Shown in pieces: positions 1 to 9,200 of a stretch of 64,000 nucleotides of DNA. The stretch's first letter is position 1. Each line of letters opens with the position of its first letter. The translations under genes were made by a program, and so were the position numbers. Origin of the DNA: Oscillospiraceae bacterium (GTDB lineage: Bacteria; Bacillota; Clostridia; Oscillospirales; Acutalibacteraceae). The notes below the pieces were generated by a model, which saw only the letters and a program-made list of their open reading frames with translations, made no database searches and had not been told where the DNA came from. The DNA lies in assembly GCA_015066085.1 (NCBI GenBank), contig SVPA01000002.1:1-64000 (forward strand). Direction: 5' to 3'.

Positions 1-139
1 GGAGAGGATTTTTGGCTGTGCGAAGAATAAAACACAGCAAATACTTTGTGTATTTGCGAGTATTTAAGCAAAGCAAAGGCGAAAATCCTCCCTCTAAAAT
101 CAGGTTTGGATTATTCGTGTTTGCTTAGGAGAAAAAATA

Positions 140-832
140 ATGTATTGTGTAAAATGTGGTGTTGAACTTGCTGACACCGAAAAAATATGTCCTCTTTGCA
201 AAACCGCCGTTTGCCATCCCGACTTTTTTGGCAAAACGGCAGAATCGGAGTATCCCTTAAAAAGTCTTCCCGACAAGGAAAAGCAAAGCCGAGTTGCCTG
301 TTTTATAATTTCGGCGGTCTTCCTTATTGCCCTGTTTATAATCCCCCTTTGCGACCTTCAATTTGACAAAACGGTTGACTGGGCAGGGTTTGCAACGGGA
401 GGAATCTTGCTTCTTTACGAAATTTTTGTTTTGCCTTTTTGGTTTAAAAAACCTAATCCCGTAATCTTCGTGCCTTGCGGTTTTGCGTCGGTTGCGGCAT
501 ACCTTTTTTATGTTTGTTTTGCAACATCGGGCAACTGGTTTTTAACCTTTGCTCTTCCCGTCGTTTTTGGCCTTTGCCTTATTGTCACTGCCGTTGTCGC
601 TCTTTTGCGATATGTCCGCAAAGGACGGCTCTTTATTTTCGGCGGTGCGGGAATTGCCCTTGGTGTGTTTATGTTTCCGATAGAGTTGCTAATAAATCTA
701 ACCTTTGGTATGACCTTTGTTGCCTGGTCAATGTATCCGCTTATCTGCCTTGTTTTAATTGGCGGTTTGCTTATTTTCCTTGGTATCTACCGACCCGCAA
801 GAGAACTTATGGAGCAAAAGTTCTTCTTTTAA
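140..832 (+). CDS. zinc-ribbon membrane protein
   Basis: N-terminal MYCVKCGVELADTEKICPLC double CxxC followed by several hydrophobic segments. Confidence 0.7.
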   Translation: MYCVKCGVELADTEKICPLCKTAVCHPDFFGKTAESEYPLKSLPDKEKQSRVACFIISAVFLIALFIIPLCDLQFDKTVDWAGFATGGILLLYEIFVLPFWFKKPNPVIFVPCGFASVAAYLFYVCFATSGNWFLTFALPVVFGLCLIVTAVVALLRYVRKGRLFIFGGAGIALGVFMFPIELLINLTFGMTFVAWSMYPLICLVLIGGLLIFLGIYRPARELMEQKFFF

Positions 833-842
833 GGAGTAAAAT

Positions 843-1865
843 ATGAAAGTGTTTAAAAAAGTTTTAAAGGTAACGGCACTTGTTTTAGCCTGTGTTCTGC
901 TCGTTTACTCGGTTATTGCCGTTTTCCCGAGATTTGATAATTATAAGGCAGAAAACCCAATGAGGACAACCGAAAAACTGCCTATTCTTATTGCCCACGG
1001 CGGCGGAAATAAGGAATTCCCCGACAACACCCTTGAGGCCTTTTATAATGCTTACAGTGTAGACAAAAAGGTTATGATGGAAACCGATGTCAGCATTACT
1101 AAAGACGGGGTTATAATTCTTTCCCACGACACAACCCTCGACCGCAAAACCAATGTAACGGGGGCTATTGCCGACTGGAATTATGCCGATTTAATGGCTC
1201 AAAAGGTTGACTTTGGCTATACTAACCCTACCGACGAAAACGAAACGCTTTGTGGCGAAAGGGAGCATTTTAAGGACGAAAACGGAAACGAAAAATATCC
1301 TACCGATGTTACATATCCTGAAGGTATTACCGCCAGAGATGAAAAGGTTTTCCTTGCTACAACTCTTGAGGAACTTATTCTTTCTTTCCCCGAAAACCGT
1401 ATAAATGTTGAAATAAAGCAACCCGGCGAACTAGGTATAAAGGCAATAAAAGAGGTTCTTCGTCTGCTTGAAAAACATAACGCCTTCGATAGGGTAGTTT
1501 TAGCCAGTTTCCACGAGGAACTTTATGATGAGTATGTTCGCCTTCAAAAGTCGGGCGAAGTTCCCGAAAACTTTATGTATTCCCCAAGTTATGACGCTAC
1601 AACCGCTTTTGTGGTTATGCAGATACTTAAAGTCGACCTTTTCTTCGGCGACGGTCTTTGCGTTTTCCAGGTTCCAATGGAGGAAAAAGGGGTTAACCTT
1701 GCTAATAAAAGTTTTGTAAAAACTGCCCACCGTCACAATATAGCGGTACACTTCTGGACCATAAATGACCCTAAAGAGATGAAACACCTAATAAGCATCG
1801 GTGCCGACGGAATTATGACCGACTACCCCCACCGCTTGAAAGAGGTTTATGAAGCCTATAAATAA
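843..1865 (+). CDS. glycerophosphodiester phosphodiesterase family protein
   Basis: AHGGGNKEFPDNTLEAF, METDVSITKDGVIILSHD, GIMTDYP motifs typical of GDPD. Confidence 0.9.
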   Translation: MKVFKKVLKVTALVLACVLLVYSVIAVFPRFDNYKAENPMRTTEKLPILIAHGGGNKEFPDNTLEAFYNAYSVDKKVMMETDVSITKDGVIILSHDTTLDRKTNVTGAIADWNYADLMAQKVDFGYTNPTDENETLCGEREHFKDENGNEKYPTDVTYPEGITARDEKVFLATTLEELILSFPENRINVEIKQPGELGIKAIKEVLRLLEKHNAFDRVVLASFHEELYDEYVRLQKSGEVPENFMYSPSYDATTAFVVMQILKVDLFFGDGLCVFQVPMEEKGVNLANKSFVKTAHRHNIAVHFWTINDPKEMKHLISIGADGIMTDYPHRLKEVYEAYK

Positions 1866-1877
1866 AAAGAAAAAATT

Positions 1878-1912
1878 AAAGCCATCCAAGTTAACTTGGA
1901 TGGCTTTTTATT
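1878..1912. terminator. bidirectional hairpin terminator between convergent genes
   Basis: aaagccatccaagttaacttggatggcttttt inverted repeat with A/T tracts. Confidence 0.8.
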
Positions 1913-1921
1913 TGTTGTAAA

Positions 1922-3007
1922 TTAAGCGTTTTCTGCTTCGAATTTTTTAATAAACTCGCAAAGAGCGGCTACGCCCTCGGTAGGCATTGCGTTATAGATA
2001 GAAGCACGCATACCGCCGACACTGCGGTGACCCTTAATATTAGCGAAACCTGCAGCGGTTGCTTCCTTAACGAATTTAGCGTTGATTTCGTCGTCTTCTG
2101 CTCTGAAGGTTACGTTCATCATAGAACGGCTTGCCTTGTCGTTGGGATTTTTGAAGAGTTTGCTGTTTTCAAGGCAATCATAAAGCATTTGAGCCTTTTT
2201 AGCGTTAATTTCTTTCATAGCCTCAAGTCCGCCAAGACTTTTAATCCAGTTAAGAACAAGACCGCAAACATAAATGGGGTAGCAAGGAGGAGTGTTGTAC
2301 ATAGACTCGTTTGCTGCCATGGTAGCATAGTTGCACATAGTGGGAACGCTCTTGTCAAGGTCTTCTGAAAGAAGGTCCTCTCTTGCAATAACTATTGTAA
2401 GTCCTGCGGGAGCAACGTTCTTCTGGGCACCGGCATAAATAAGACCGAACTTGCTAACGTCAACGGGTTCCGAAAGAATGCAGGAAGACATATCTGCAAC
2501 AAGGGGAACGTCGCCAGTGTCGGGGATATAGTCCCACTTGGTTCCGAAAATAGTGTTGTTAAAGCAGATATGAACATAGTCTGCATCAGGGCGAAGGTCA
2601 AGTTCTTCCTGACGGGGAATTCTTGTGAAGTTTTCGTCCTTGGTTGTAGCGGCAAGATGAGCATCGCCGAACTTTTGAGCCTCTTTATAAGCCTTGCCCG
2701 AGAACTGACCGGTAACAATATAGTCTGCCTTTCCGGTTTTCATAAGGTTCATTGCAACATTAGCAAACTGCATTGAAGCGCCGCCCTGAAGGAACATTAC
2801 CTTATAGTTGTCGGGAATGTTCATAACTTCACGAAGGTCAGCCTCTGCCTGCTTGATAATTGCATCATAAACTTTCGAACGATGGGACATTTCCATAACG
2901 CTCATACCCGAGCCTTGATAGTTCATCATTTCGTCTCTTGCCTGCTCTAAAACGGGAACAGGAAGCATAGAGGGACCTGCCGAAAAATTATAAATACGAT
3001 TATACAT
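1922..3007 (-). CDS. serC: phosphoserine aminotransferase
   Basis: NFSAGPSMLPVPVLEQARDEM, YAGAQKNVAPAGLTIVI, full-length 361 aa. Confidence 0.95.
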   Translation of the reverse strand: MYNRIYNFSAGPSMLPVPVLEQARDEMMNYQGSGMSVMEMSHRSKVYDAIIKQAEADLREVMNIPDNYKVMFLQGGASMQFANVAMNLMKTGKADYIVTGQFSGKAYKEAQKFGDAHLAATTKDENFTRIPRQEELDLRPDADYVHICFNNTIFGTKWDYIPDTGDVPLVADMSSCILSEPVDVSKFGLIYAGAQKNVAPAGLTIVIAREDLLSEDLDKSVPTMCNYATMAANESMYNTPPCYPIYVCGLVLNWIKSLGGLEAMKEINAKKAQMLYDCLENSKLFKNPNDKASRSMMNVTFRAEDDEINAKFVKEATAAGFANIKGHRSVGGMRASIYNAMPTEGVAALCEFIKKFEAENA

Positions 3008-3115
3008 AGATTATTCCTCCATAATATAAAACTTTTCATCTATTATACGCCAAAAGTTCAAGACTTGCAATAGGTTTTTGTGAAAAAATTATCAAAGGAA
3101 AGAATTTTTTTGCGT

Positions 3116-3526
3116 TCAGGCGCTTTTTGATTGACTGTAATGAATAAGAACCTTTTGCATAAAGTCCTCGGTAACTCCAAAACGGTCGGAAAGCGTAGAA
3201 AGGTCTTCGTCACCGTCTTTAAGAGCCTCAACAAGTTTTGGGTAGGGGACAAGCAGATTTATAGCCCATCTGTGTGCCGCCTGTTCGTTTTTTAAAATGG
3301 TTTTAGGGTCGTCGCTCGGGCAATATACCGCACCGGTCGCAAGATGGCCGAGTTCGTGCGCAAGGGCAACTCGCTCGGCGGCAGTTCTGCCGACAAGCCC
3401 TTTGTCAAGGGCAATAAAACCTTTGCCGTTAAGGTCTAAAGAAAAAGCAAGGTTTTCTTTGAGCGGCATAAAGTCGACGGTAATTCCGCTTTCTTCCGCA
3501 TAATTATATAGTTTGTTTATCTCCAT
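3116..3526 (-). CDS. ImmA/IrrE family metallo-endopeptidase
   Basis: HELGH zinc motif (ALAHELGHLATGAVY) plus RWAINLLVP; likely start at MEINKLYNYAEE inside the longer 162-aa ORF. Confidence 0.85.
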   Translation of the reverse strand: MEINKLYNYAEESGITVDFMPLKENLAFSLDLNGKGFIALDKGLVGRTAAERVALAHELGHLATGAVYCPSDDPKTILKNEQAAHRWAINLLVPYPKLVEALKDGDEDLSTLSDRFGVTEDFMQKVLIHYSQSKSA

Positions 3527-3845
3527 TTTCCCGTTCCTTAATATAAGTAGCATACCGTAGCACCTCTTGGAGCATTTCGTCGGTAATACCGTTTTCTCCG
3601 CCAAAAAGGGCTATTTTAAGATTGATATCGTTTGTATTTGCGTTTTCTCCTGTTAAAAGGTATTCGACACTTACCGAGAAGTATTCGGCAATTTTCTGCA
3701 GAGTGGAGGCGGAAACCGACCTTCTTCTCCCCATTTTAAAGTCGGTCAAAGACGCCCTTGGAATAGACAACCGTTTGCACATTTCGGTAACATTTATACC
3801 CCTTGATTTGCAAAGTGATTCAATTCGTAAATAAGTGTCGTTCAT
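3504..3845 (-). CDS. XRE-family HTH transcriptional regulator
   Basis: GINVTEMCKRLSIPRASLTDFKMGRRRSVSASTLQKIAEYFSVSVEYLL helix-turn-helix; overlaps start of ImmA-like gene. Confidence 0.9.
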   Translation of the reverse strand: MNDTYLRIESLCKSRGINVTEMCKRLSIPRASLTDFKMGRRRSVSASTLQKIAEYFSVSVEYLLTGENANTNDINLKIALFGGENGITDEMLQEVLRYATYIKERENGDKQTI

Positions 3846-3876
3846 AAAGACTCTCCTTTGTGTACTTTTAACAAAC

Positions 3877-3953
3877 TACTGAAATCAGTAAAATATGTCC
3901 TTGACAATTACTGAAACAAGTAATATAATAGGCTCACACTACTGAAAGCAGTA
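3877..3953. promoter_or_regulatory. three TACTGA-N2-nCAGTA palindromic operators
   Basis: TACTGAAATCAGTA (3877-3890), TACTGAAACAAGTA (3909-3922), TACTGAAAGCAGTA (3940-3953); centre spacing 32 and 31 bp. Confidence 0.8.
3901..3929 (+). promoter_or_regulatory. consensus sigma-A promoter with operator in spacer
   Basis: TTGACA (3901-3906), 17-bp spacer, TATAAT (3924-3929). Confidence 0.85.
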
Positions 3954-4027
3954 AATTTAACCTCTTTGAGAGGATTATATTACACAATTCAGTAAAAGTC
4001 AAGCATTTTATAAGGAGGACGATGTAA

Positions 4028-4399
4028 ATGTACTGTTGTACGGACTGTAAAAAAGAATTTGAGTTTGTTGAGGTGGTTTTTGAAAGCCACGGACTTGATA
4101 CCCCTCCTTATGAAAGGCGTCACCGCTGTCCTTTTTGTCATTCGGGCAATTTTTTCGAACTCCCCGATAATCACTGCCGTTTTTGCGGCTCGAAAATGGA
4201 AAAAGAGGGGGACTACTGCAGTGAGCGTTGCAGGGTAGCGGGAGAAAGTTATTTTGAAAAACAAAGGAAAAGTCGCGAAATTTTTGCTTCTTCCCCTGTC
4301 GCAAAGGCGGTAAGAGAGATTGCCGAGTATAACAAGAAAAATGGCACGAAATACTCCTACGGGCAGTATTTTTCGCTTAAAGGAGAGGGTAAAATATGA
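4028..4399 (+). CDS. cysteine-rich zinc-finger protein, phage/mobile-element-like
   Basis: multiple CxxC pairs: CCTDCKKEF, CPFCHSGNF, CRFCGSKM, CSERC. Confidence 0.6.
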   Translation: MYCCTDCKKEFEFVEVVFESHGLDTPPYERRHRCPFCHSGNFFELPDNHCRFCGSKMEKEGDYCSERCRVAGESYFEKQRKSREIFASSPVAKAVREIAEYNKKNGTKYSYGQYFSLKGEGKI

Positions 4400-4728
4400 C
4401 AAGAAAAGAAGTAAAAGCCTTTTTGTCTGAATATAGGGAGTGTATGGCAAAGGCCTACCGCCTGACCGATGAAATTAAGCGTTTAACCGCAAGCGCCGAC
4501 TGCATAAGAAGGGAAATCGAGGAGTGTAAATCCCGCTGTGAACTAATTGAAAGCATAATAAATTCTCATACCGATTTTACCCAACGAGAAATACTTATCC
4601 GAAGATTTATTTACGGAGATACCATTGAAAAGGTTGCCGAAAAACTTTGCTATTCCCCCCGCCATATCCAAAGACTGACCGATTTAGCCATAGTTTCTTT
4701 AACGGTTAAGGTCGAAAAGGCGGCATAA
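4396..4728 (+). CDS. sigma-70 region 4-like / phage-type transcriptional regulator (DUF1492-like)
   Basis: TQREILIRRFIYGDTIEKVAEKLCYSPRHIQRLTDLAI HTH; overlaps previous ORF by 4 nt. Confidence 0.65.
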   Translation: MTRKEVKAFLSEYRECMAKAYRLTDEIKRLTASADCIRREIEECKSRCELIESIINSHTDFTQREILIRRFIYGDTIEKVAEKLCYSPRHIQRLTDLAIVSLTVKVEKAA

Positions 4729-4732
4729 GATA

Positions 4733-4767
4733 AGCCTATGTACAAGGTTGTACATAGGCTTTTTTTA
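4733..4767. terminator. hairpin terminator
   Basis: agcctatgtacaaggttgtacataggcttttttt. Confidence 0.85.
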
Positions 4768-5169
4768 CATTTTTTTAAGTTCTTCAACAACATTTTGAAT
4801 AAGGGAAGAAAGGGTCAGGTCTTTCACTCCGACAATAAAATTATCGCAAAGGTTAATGGGAATAAGCAGTTTTTTTGCCCTGCTTTTTCCAATAGCAACC
4901 GCCATATCAGAGGTTACCTCTCCAAGCAGAGAGTCGGCAATAACAATTCCGATAGGACCGATAATTACATCGCATTTGTTGGCACAGACAATTGCAGAAT
5001 TTTCGCCTGTTGCAGCGGCGTTGGCGCCCCCTTTGAGCATTGCGGAGGTTGCAATACTGTTTGTGCCAACGGCTATTATTTCGGCGGTAATATCAGAGGC
5101 TTTGATTCCTTCAATAACGCTTTTTCCAATCTTTCCGCCCTGTCCGTCAATAACAAGAATTTTAAGCAT
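4765..5169 (-). CDS. DUF3842 family protein
   Basis: KILVIDGQGGKIGKSVIEGIK ... GANAAATGENSAIV ... DVIIGPIGIVIADSLLGE. Confidence 0.75.
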   Translation of the reverse strand: MLKILVIDGQGGKIGKSVIEGIKASDITAEIIAVGTNSIATSAMLKGGANAAATGENSAIVCANKCDVIIGPIGIVIADSLLGEVTSDMAVAIGKSRAKKLLIPINLCDNFIVGVKDLTLSSLIQNVVEELKKM

Positions 5170-5177
5170 TTTTCCTC

Positions 5178-6047
5178 CTATTTCGACCTAAACACAACGC
5201 CTACTGCCTCAGGTCCGGCATTTATCGCAACGGCGGCACCAATCTGATAGGCGTCGCTTGGCGGATAGCCTAAAACCTCGCTAAGCAAAGCGGCAAGTTG
5301 GTCACGAAGTTCACTGTCTTCTCCGCAGATTACACAGTAAGGGGAGTTTTTCTCAATGTTTTCGGCACACTTTTCGCTGATTTCGGGGATAACGGCGCTG
5401 TCGCCTCGAACCTTGTTTTCGAGAATGATTTCTCCGCTATCAATACGAAGAATGGGACGAAGTCCGATAAGTTCGCCTACAAAAGCGGCTGCGGCAGGAA
5501 TTCTGCCCGATTTTTTGGCGTATTTAAGACTGTAGATGCCAAAATAAATGACACAGTGTTCAAACCAATCTTCAAGATACTCTGCAATCTTTTCGGCACT
5601 AACGCCCTTGTGGGCCATTTTAGCCGACTCAACAACGGGAAATCCGTATCCTGCCGAATAGGTTTTAGAGTCAATACAGTATATATTGAAAGTTCCGACA
5701 GCGTCCGGGTTATCCTCAAAAAACTGCTCTTTAGCCTGAACCGAGTTATAGTATGTTGCCGAGCCGTTTGAATTTAAAGAAACATAAATAATATCGGTAT
5801 AACCTTGCTCAAAATAGTCGCCGAACAGTTCGCCGAACTCAAAAGCGGTAATCTGACTGGTCTTGGGAATTTCGTCCGCATTTTCCATCATCTCGAAGAA
5901 TTCGGCGTTGTCAAAATCAACTCTGCTTAAATAAGATTCATCGCCTATGGCTATCTTAAAGGGGAGAACATCAATATCGTACAGGTCCTCATGTTTTCGG
6001 GCGATATCGCTGCCTGAGTCTGTAACGATTTTAATTTTAGACATCAA
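5178..6047 (-). CDS. DegV family protein (fatty-acid binding)
   Basis: KIVTDSGSDIARKHEDLYDIDVLPFKI, TSQITAFEFGELF. Confidence 0.9.
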   Translation of the reverse strand: MMSKIKIVTDSGSDIARKHEDLYDIDVLPFKIAIGDESYLSRVDFDNAEFFEMMENADEIPKTSQITAFEFGELFGDYFEQGYTDIIYVSLNSNGSATYYNSVQAKEQFFEDNPDAVGTFNIYCIDSKTYSAGYGFPVVESAKMAHKGVSAEKIAEYLEDWFEHCVIYFGIYSLKYAKKSGRIPAAAAFVGELIGLRPILRIDSGEIILENKVRGDSAVIPEISEKCAENIEKNSPYCVICGEDSELRDQLAALLSEVLGYPPSDAYQIGAAVAINAGPEAVGVVFRSK

Positions 6048-6189
6048 ATAACTCCTTTTGAAACAAATGAATTATGTTTTGTTAAATTATACTATACTCA
6101 ATACCGCAAATCAACAAAAAGTTTAAAAATAGAAAAATGTTCTTGTAATTATATTATTATAGGATTATAATCAAAATATAAAAGTGTTT

Positions 6190-6226
6190 AGGACGAAAGA
6201 CCTCTGGTTAGCCTTGTGCTAGGCAG
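6190..6226 (+). other. possible structured 5' leader of the giant surface protein gene
   Basis: two adjacent hairpins: AGGAC-GAAA-GACCT and CTGGTTAGC-CTTGT-GCTAGGCAG, followed by an aacggagg RBS. Confidence 0.35.
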
Positions 6227-6259
6227 TTCCAATTTCGCAAATCATAACGGAGGTTTCGC

Positions 6260-9200
6260 ATGAAAACAAGAACTAAAATTCCTAACAGACTTATTAGCCT
6301 GCTTCTTTGTCTTGCTGTGCTTTCAACCTGTCTGCCTCTGACCGTATTGGCGGCAGATTCAGGAAATACTGCGTTTAACCGAGAAGTCGACGCTAATACT
6401 ATGGACGGTTGGCAAGATTACTTCGATTTAGAAAATCTTGACACCTCAAACGCGGGCGGTGTTTGGACCGATAAATCGGTCTTTCCTAATGCGGACGCCT
6501 TTCCCGATAGCATCAATATGATTGACGACGGAAAAAACTTCCTAACCGCTTTATCAGCAATAGCCGCCAACAAAGAGGTTATCGGTTATTCTACCGTTCC
6601 TACCGATACGGTCTTTGTGCTTGACCTTTCAAATTCAATGTCGGTAAGTTCAATGACCCAACTTATTGAGGCAACCAACCAGGCAATAAACACTCTTCAA
6701 GGAATAAATAACAATAACCGTGTTGGTGTTGTTCTATATTCGGGTAAAAGTGCAAACCGCACCTATTCAACTGCGGTTTCTCGCCTCATGCCTATCGACC
6801 GCTATACAACTACCGACAGAAACGGTGCCTTTATCAACTATTCAAGCGACAATGTTTGGGTAGATGAAACAAAGGTTAGCGGAACAAAGGCTAATATAGA
6901 ATTCCAAACAAAACAACACGACGGCGCTACCTATATTCAGGCAGGGCTTTGGGAAGCCTATAAAATGTTTAATGAGGTGCCCGATTCCGAAGTTATAATC
7001 GGGGGCAACAACTGGCAACGTGGCGAATACCGTATGCCAATAGTTGTTCTTATGTCCGACGGCGCTCCAACCCTTGGTGCCAGCAAATATGATGATGTTG
7101 AAAATCAAACCTATGGCAACAATTCTTTTGGCGCCGATGTCGGCGACGGAAACGATACCGGAATTACGGCGGGGCAAGGTTTCCTTGTTCAACTTACCGC
7201 CTCTTATATCAAAACTCAAATCGAAAATAAATATAAGGTTAAAGATGAAAACGGTGCAGGACGAAGCCTGTTCTACACCCTCGGCTTCAATATTTCTAAT
7301 GATAATAACCCAGATACCGTAACTTCGGGTGATATTGCATACAGCGTACTTAATCCAAACGGTTCAAATATTACCGACGCTATGTGGAGCACCTATAACG
7401 ACTCCAACTCCAACACAATGCAGGTAACCGTTGAGTCAAGAACTTCAAACAGAACAACAAATGTTACAATTACTAAGAATTCTTATGTAACAAACAAAAA
7501 CTATGTAGACGAATATTATTCGGCTTCGGGCGACGGCCTTAGCGGAGCCTTTATCGAAATCGTAAATGAAATTGTTCTTCAGTCCCGTTACTATCCAACC
7601 CATCTTGAAGGCGGAAATCCTGACTTTTCGGGTTATGTTGAGTTTACCGATACTCTCGGCCAGTATATGGAAGTAAAACACATAAACGGAATTCTTTTAG
7701 GAAACACCCTTTTTGACGGTCATATGATGGCATCGAAGTTTGCCGACACTTCATCAAGCGGACTTGGAACGGTAGAAAACCCCACCGAACTTGGCGACGA
7801 GTTTATCCGTTCAGTAAAAACCCGTCTTGGAATTGCAAATACCGCAGACGCTCAACTGCTTGTAAGCAAGGCCTTTGCAGATGGTCAACTTAAATATAAC
7901 GGTGAAAACGACTGGTCTAACTATATCGCGTGGTATGCCGATGTTGACAACAACTATTTAGGCTTCTATGACGAGGACAAAACCGAGCCCGTTCCCGCCG
8001 ATGCTGTTTACATAAATCGCTCTTACGGATTTTTAGGAGCAACTGATGGGCATATAAGAAGCAGCGATATGATGCACGTGTCGGTTCAGGTAAAAACTAA
8101 TATTCAAACAAGAATGCAAACCGTTTCCTGGAAAATTCCCGCCGCCCTTATTCCGATGATTACCTATGAGGTAGCCCTTCAGGGAATAAATGTCGACCTT
8201 GCAAGTGATGTTAAACTTACCGTTAAAGATGCTGATAAAATTTCTCCCATACGCCTTATCTACGAAACAGGCCTTAGGTCTGACATTAACGAGTTTAATG
8301 TTACAAGCATTATGGGCGATATAGTCACCGATTCTCCAAAGAACGACAAAAATCATATAGATAAGGATGGTTATACCCGACTTTTCTGGAACAATTCTTT
8401 TGATATTTCGGCTCCTTCCCACGACCAGCATATTACTGCTATTTCTGAATTTGTTCCCAATAAAGAAAACGAGAGATTTTACTATACCTTTGATTCGGCT
8501 GTCTATACAAAACAAGGCTCTTCCTATGTCTTTGTCAGCACGGATGAAACTTTAAACCCCGATGGAGAGTATTACCATCGTCGTTATGTCTTTAAAGAAG
8601 GGGTTTCAAAACCTGAGTTTTTCTATGAGCCAATGTCTAAGGAATCTATTCTTTCGGCTAAAATAGTGGAAAACTTTGAAACCCTTGACCACCAGACAAC
8701 AGGCGCCTGGGTTGTTCCCAAGGGAACTCCCGCGCGTGAACTTCAAATGTATGATAGGCAAAAAGAGGAGAACCTAACTCGTTCGGCACATATGGTTTTC
8801 CATCCCTACATTTCCGAGCAAAACAATTTTGTTTATGTTGATATGAACCTTGGAAATAACGGCCTTTTGTCCGTAACCCCGGCAACAGGACTTAAAATTT
8901 CCAAAACGGTTGATGTTTTTGAAACAGGAACTTCTGATACCTTTAAATTCCGTATAACCCTATCTAAATCGGGAAGTTTCGATTACTGGATAACCGACCT
9001 TGACAAAATTCCGAGTGCAGACCCTCAAAAAGCAAACTTTACAAACGGCGTTTTCGAATTTGAAATGAAAAAAGACCAGACTTTCTGGCTTTCGGGAATC
9101 TCGGCGGGAACGGATTATGCGGTTGAAGAAATTCCCTTCAATGCCGACTACAAAATAAAGTCTGTTCAAATTAACGGTGTTTCGGCGCAAGATGTTGCAA

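Noticed and set aside
1-100. Inverted GAGGATTTT...AAAATCCTC at the window start
   Set aside because: Truncated by the window edge, short arms far apart; cannot be interpreted.
475-846. Cysteine-rich 123-aa alternative-frame ORF and other antisense ORFs in the track
   Set aside because: Lie inside well-supported genes in another frame, with no RBS and no recognisable domain.
6190-6226. c-di-GMP-I riboswitch
   Set aside because: Lacks the GGCAAACC strand and the GACGCAAAGCC core; kept only as a possible structured leader.
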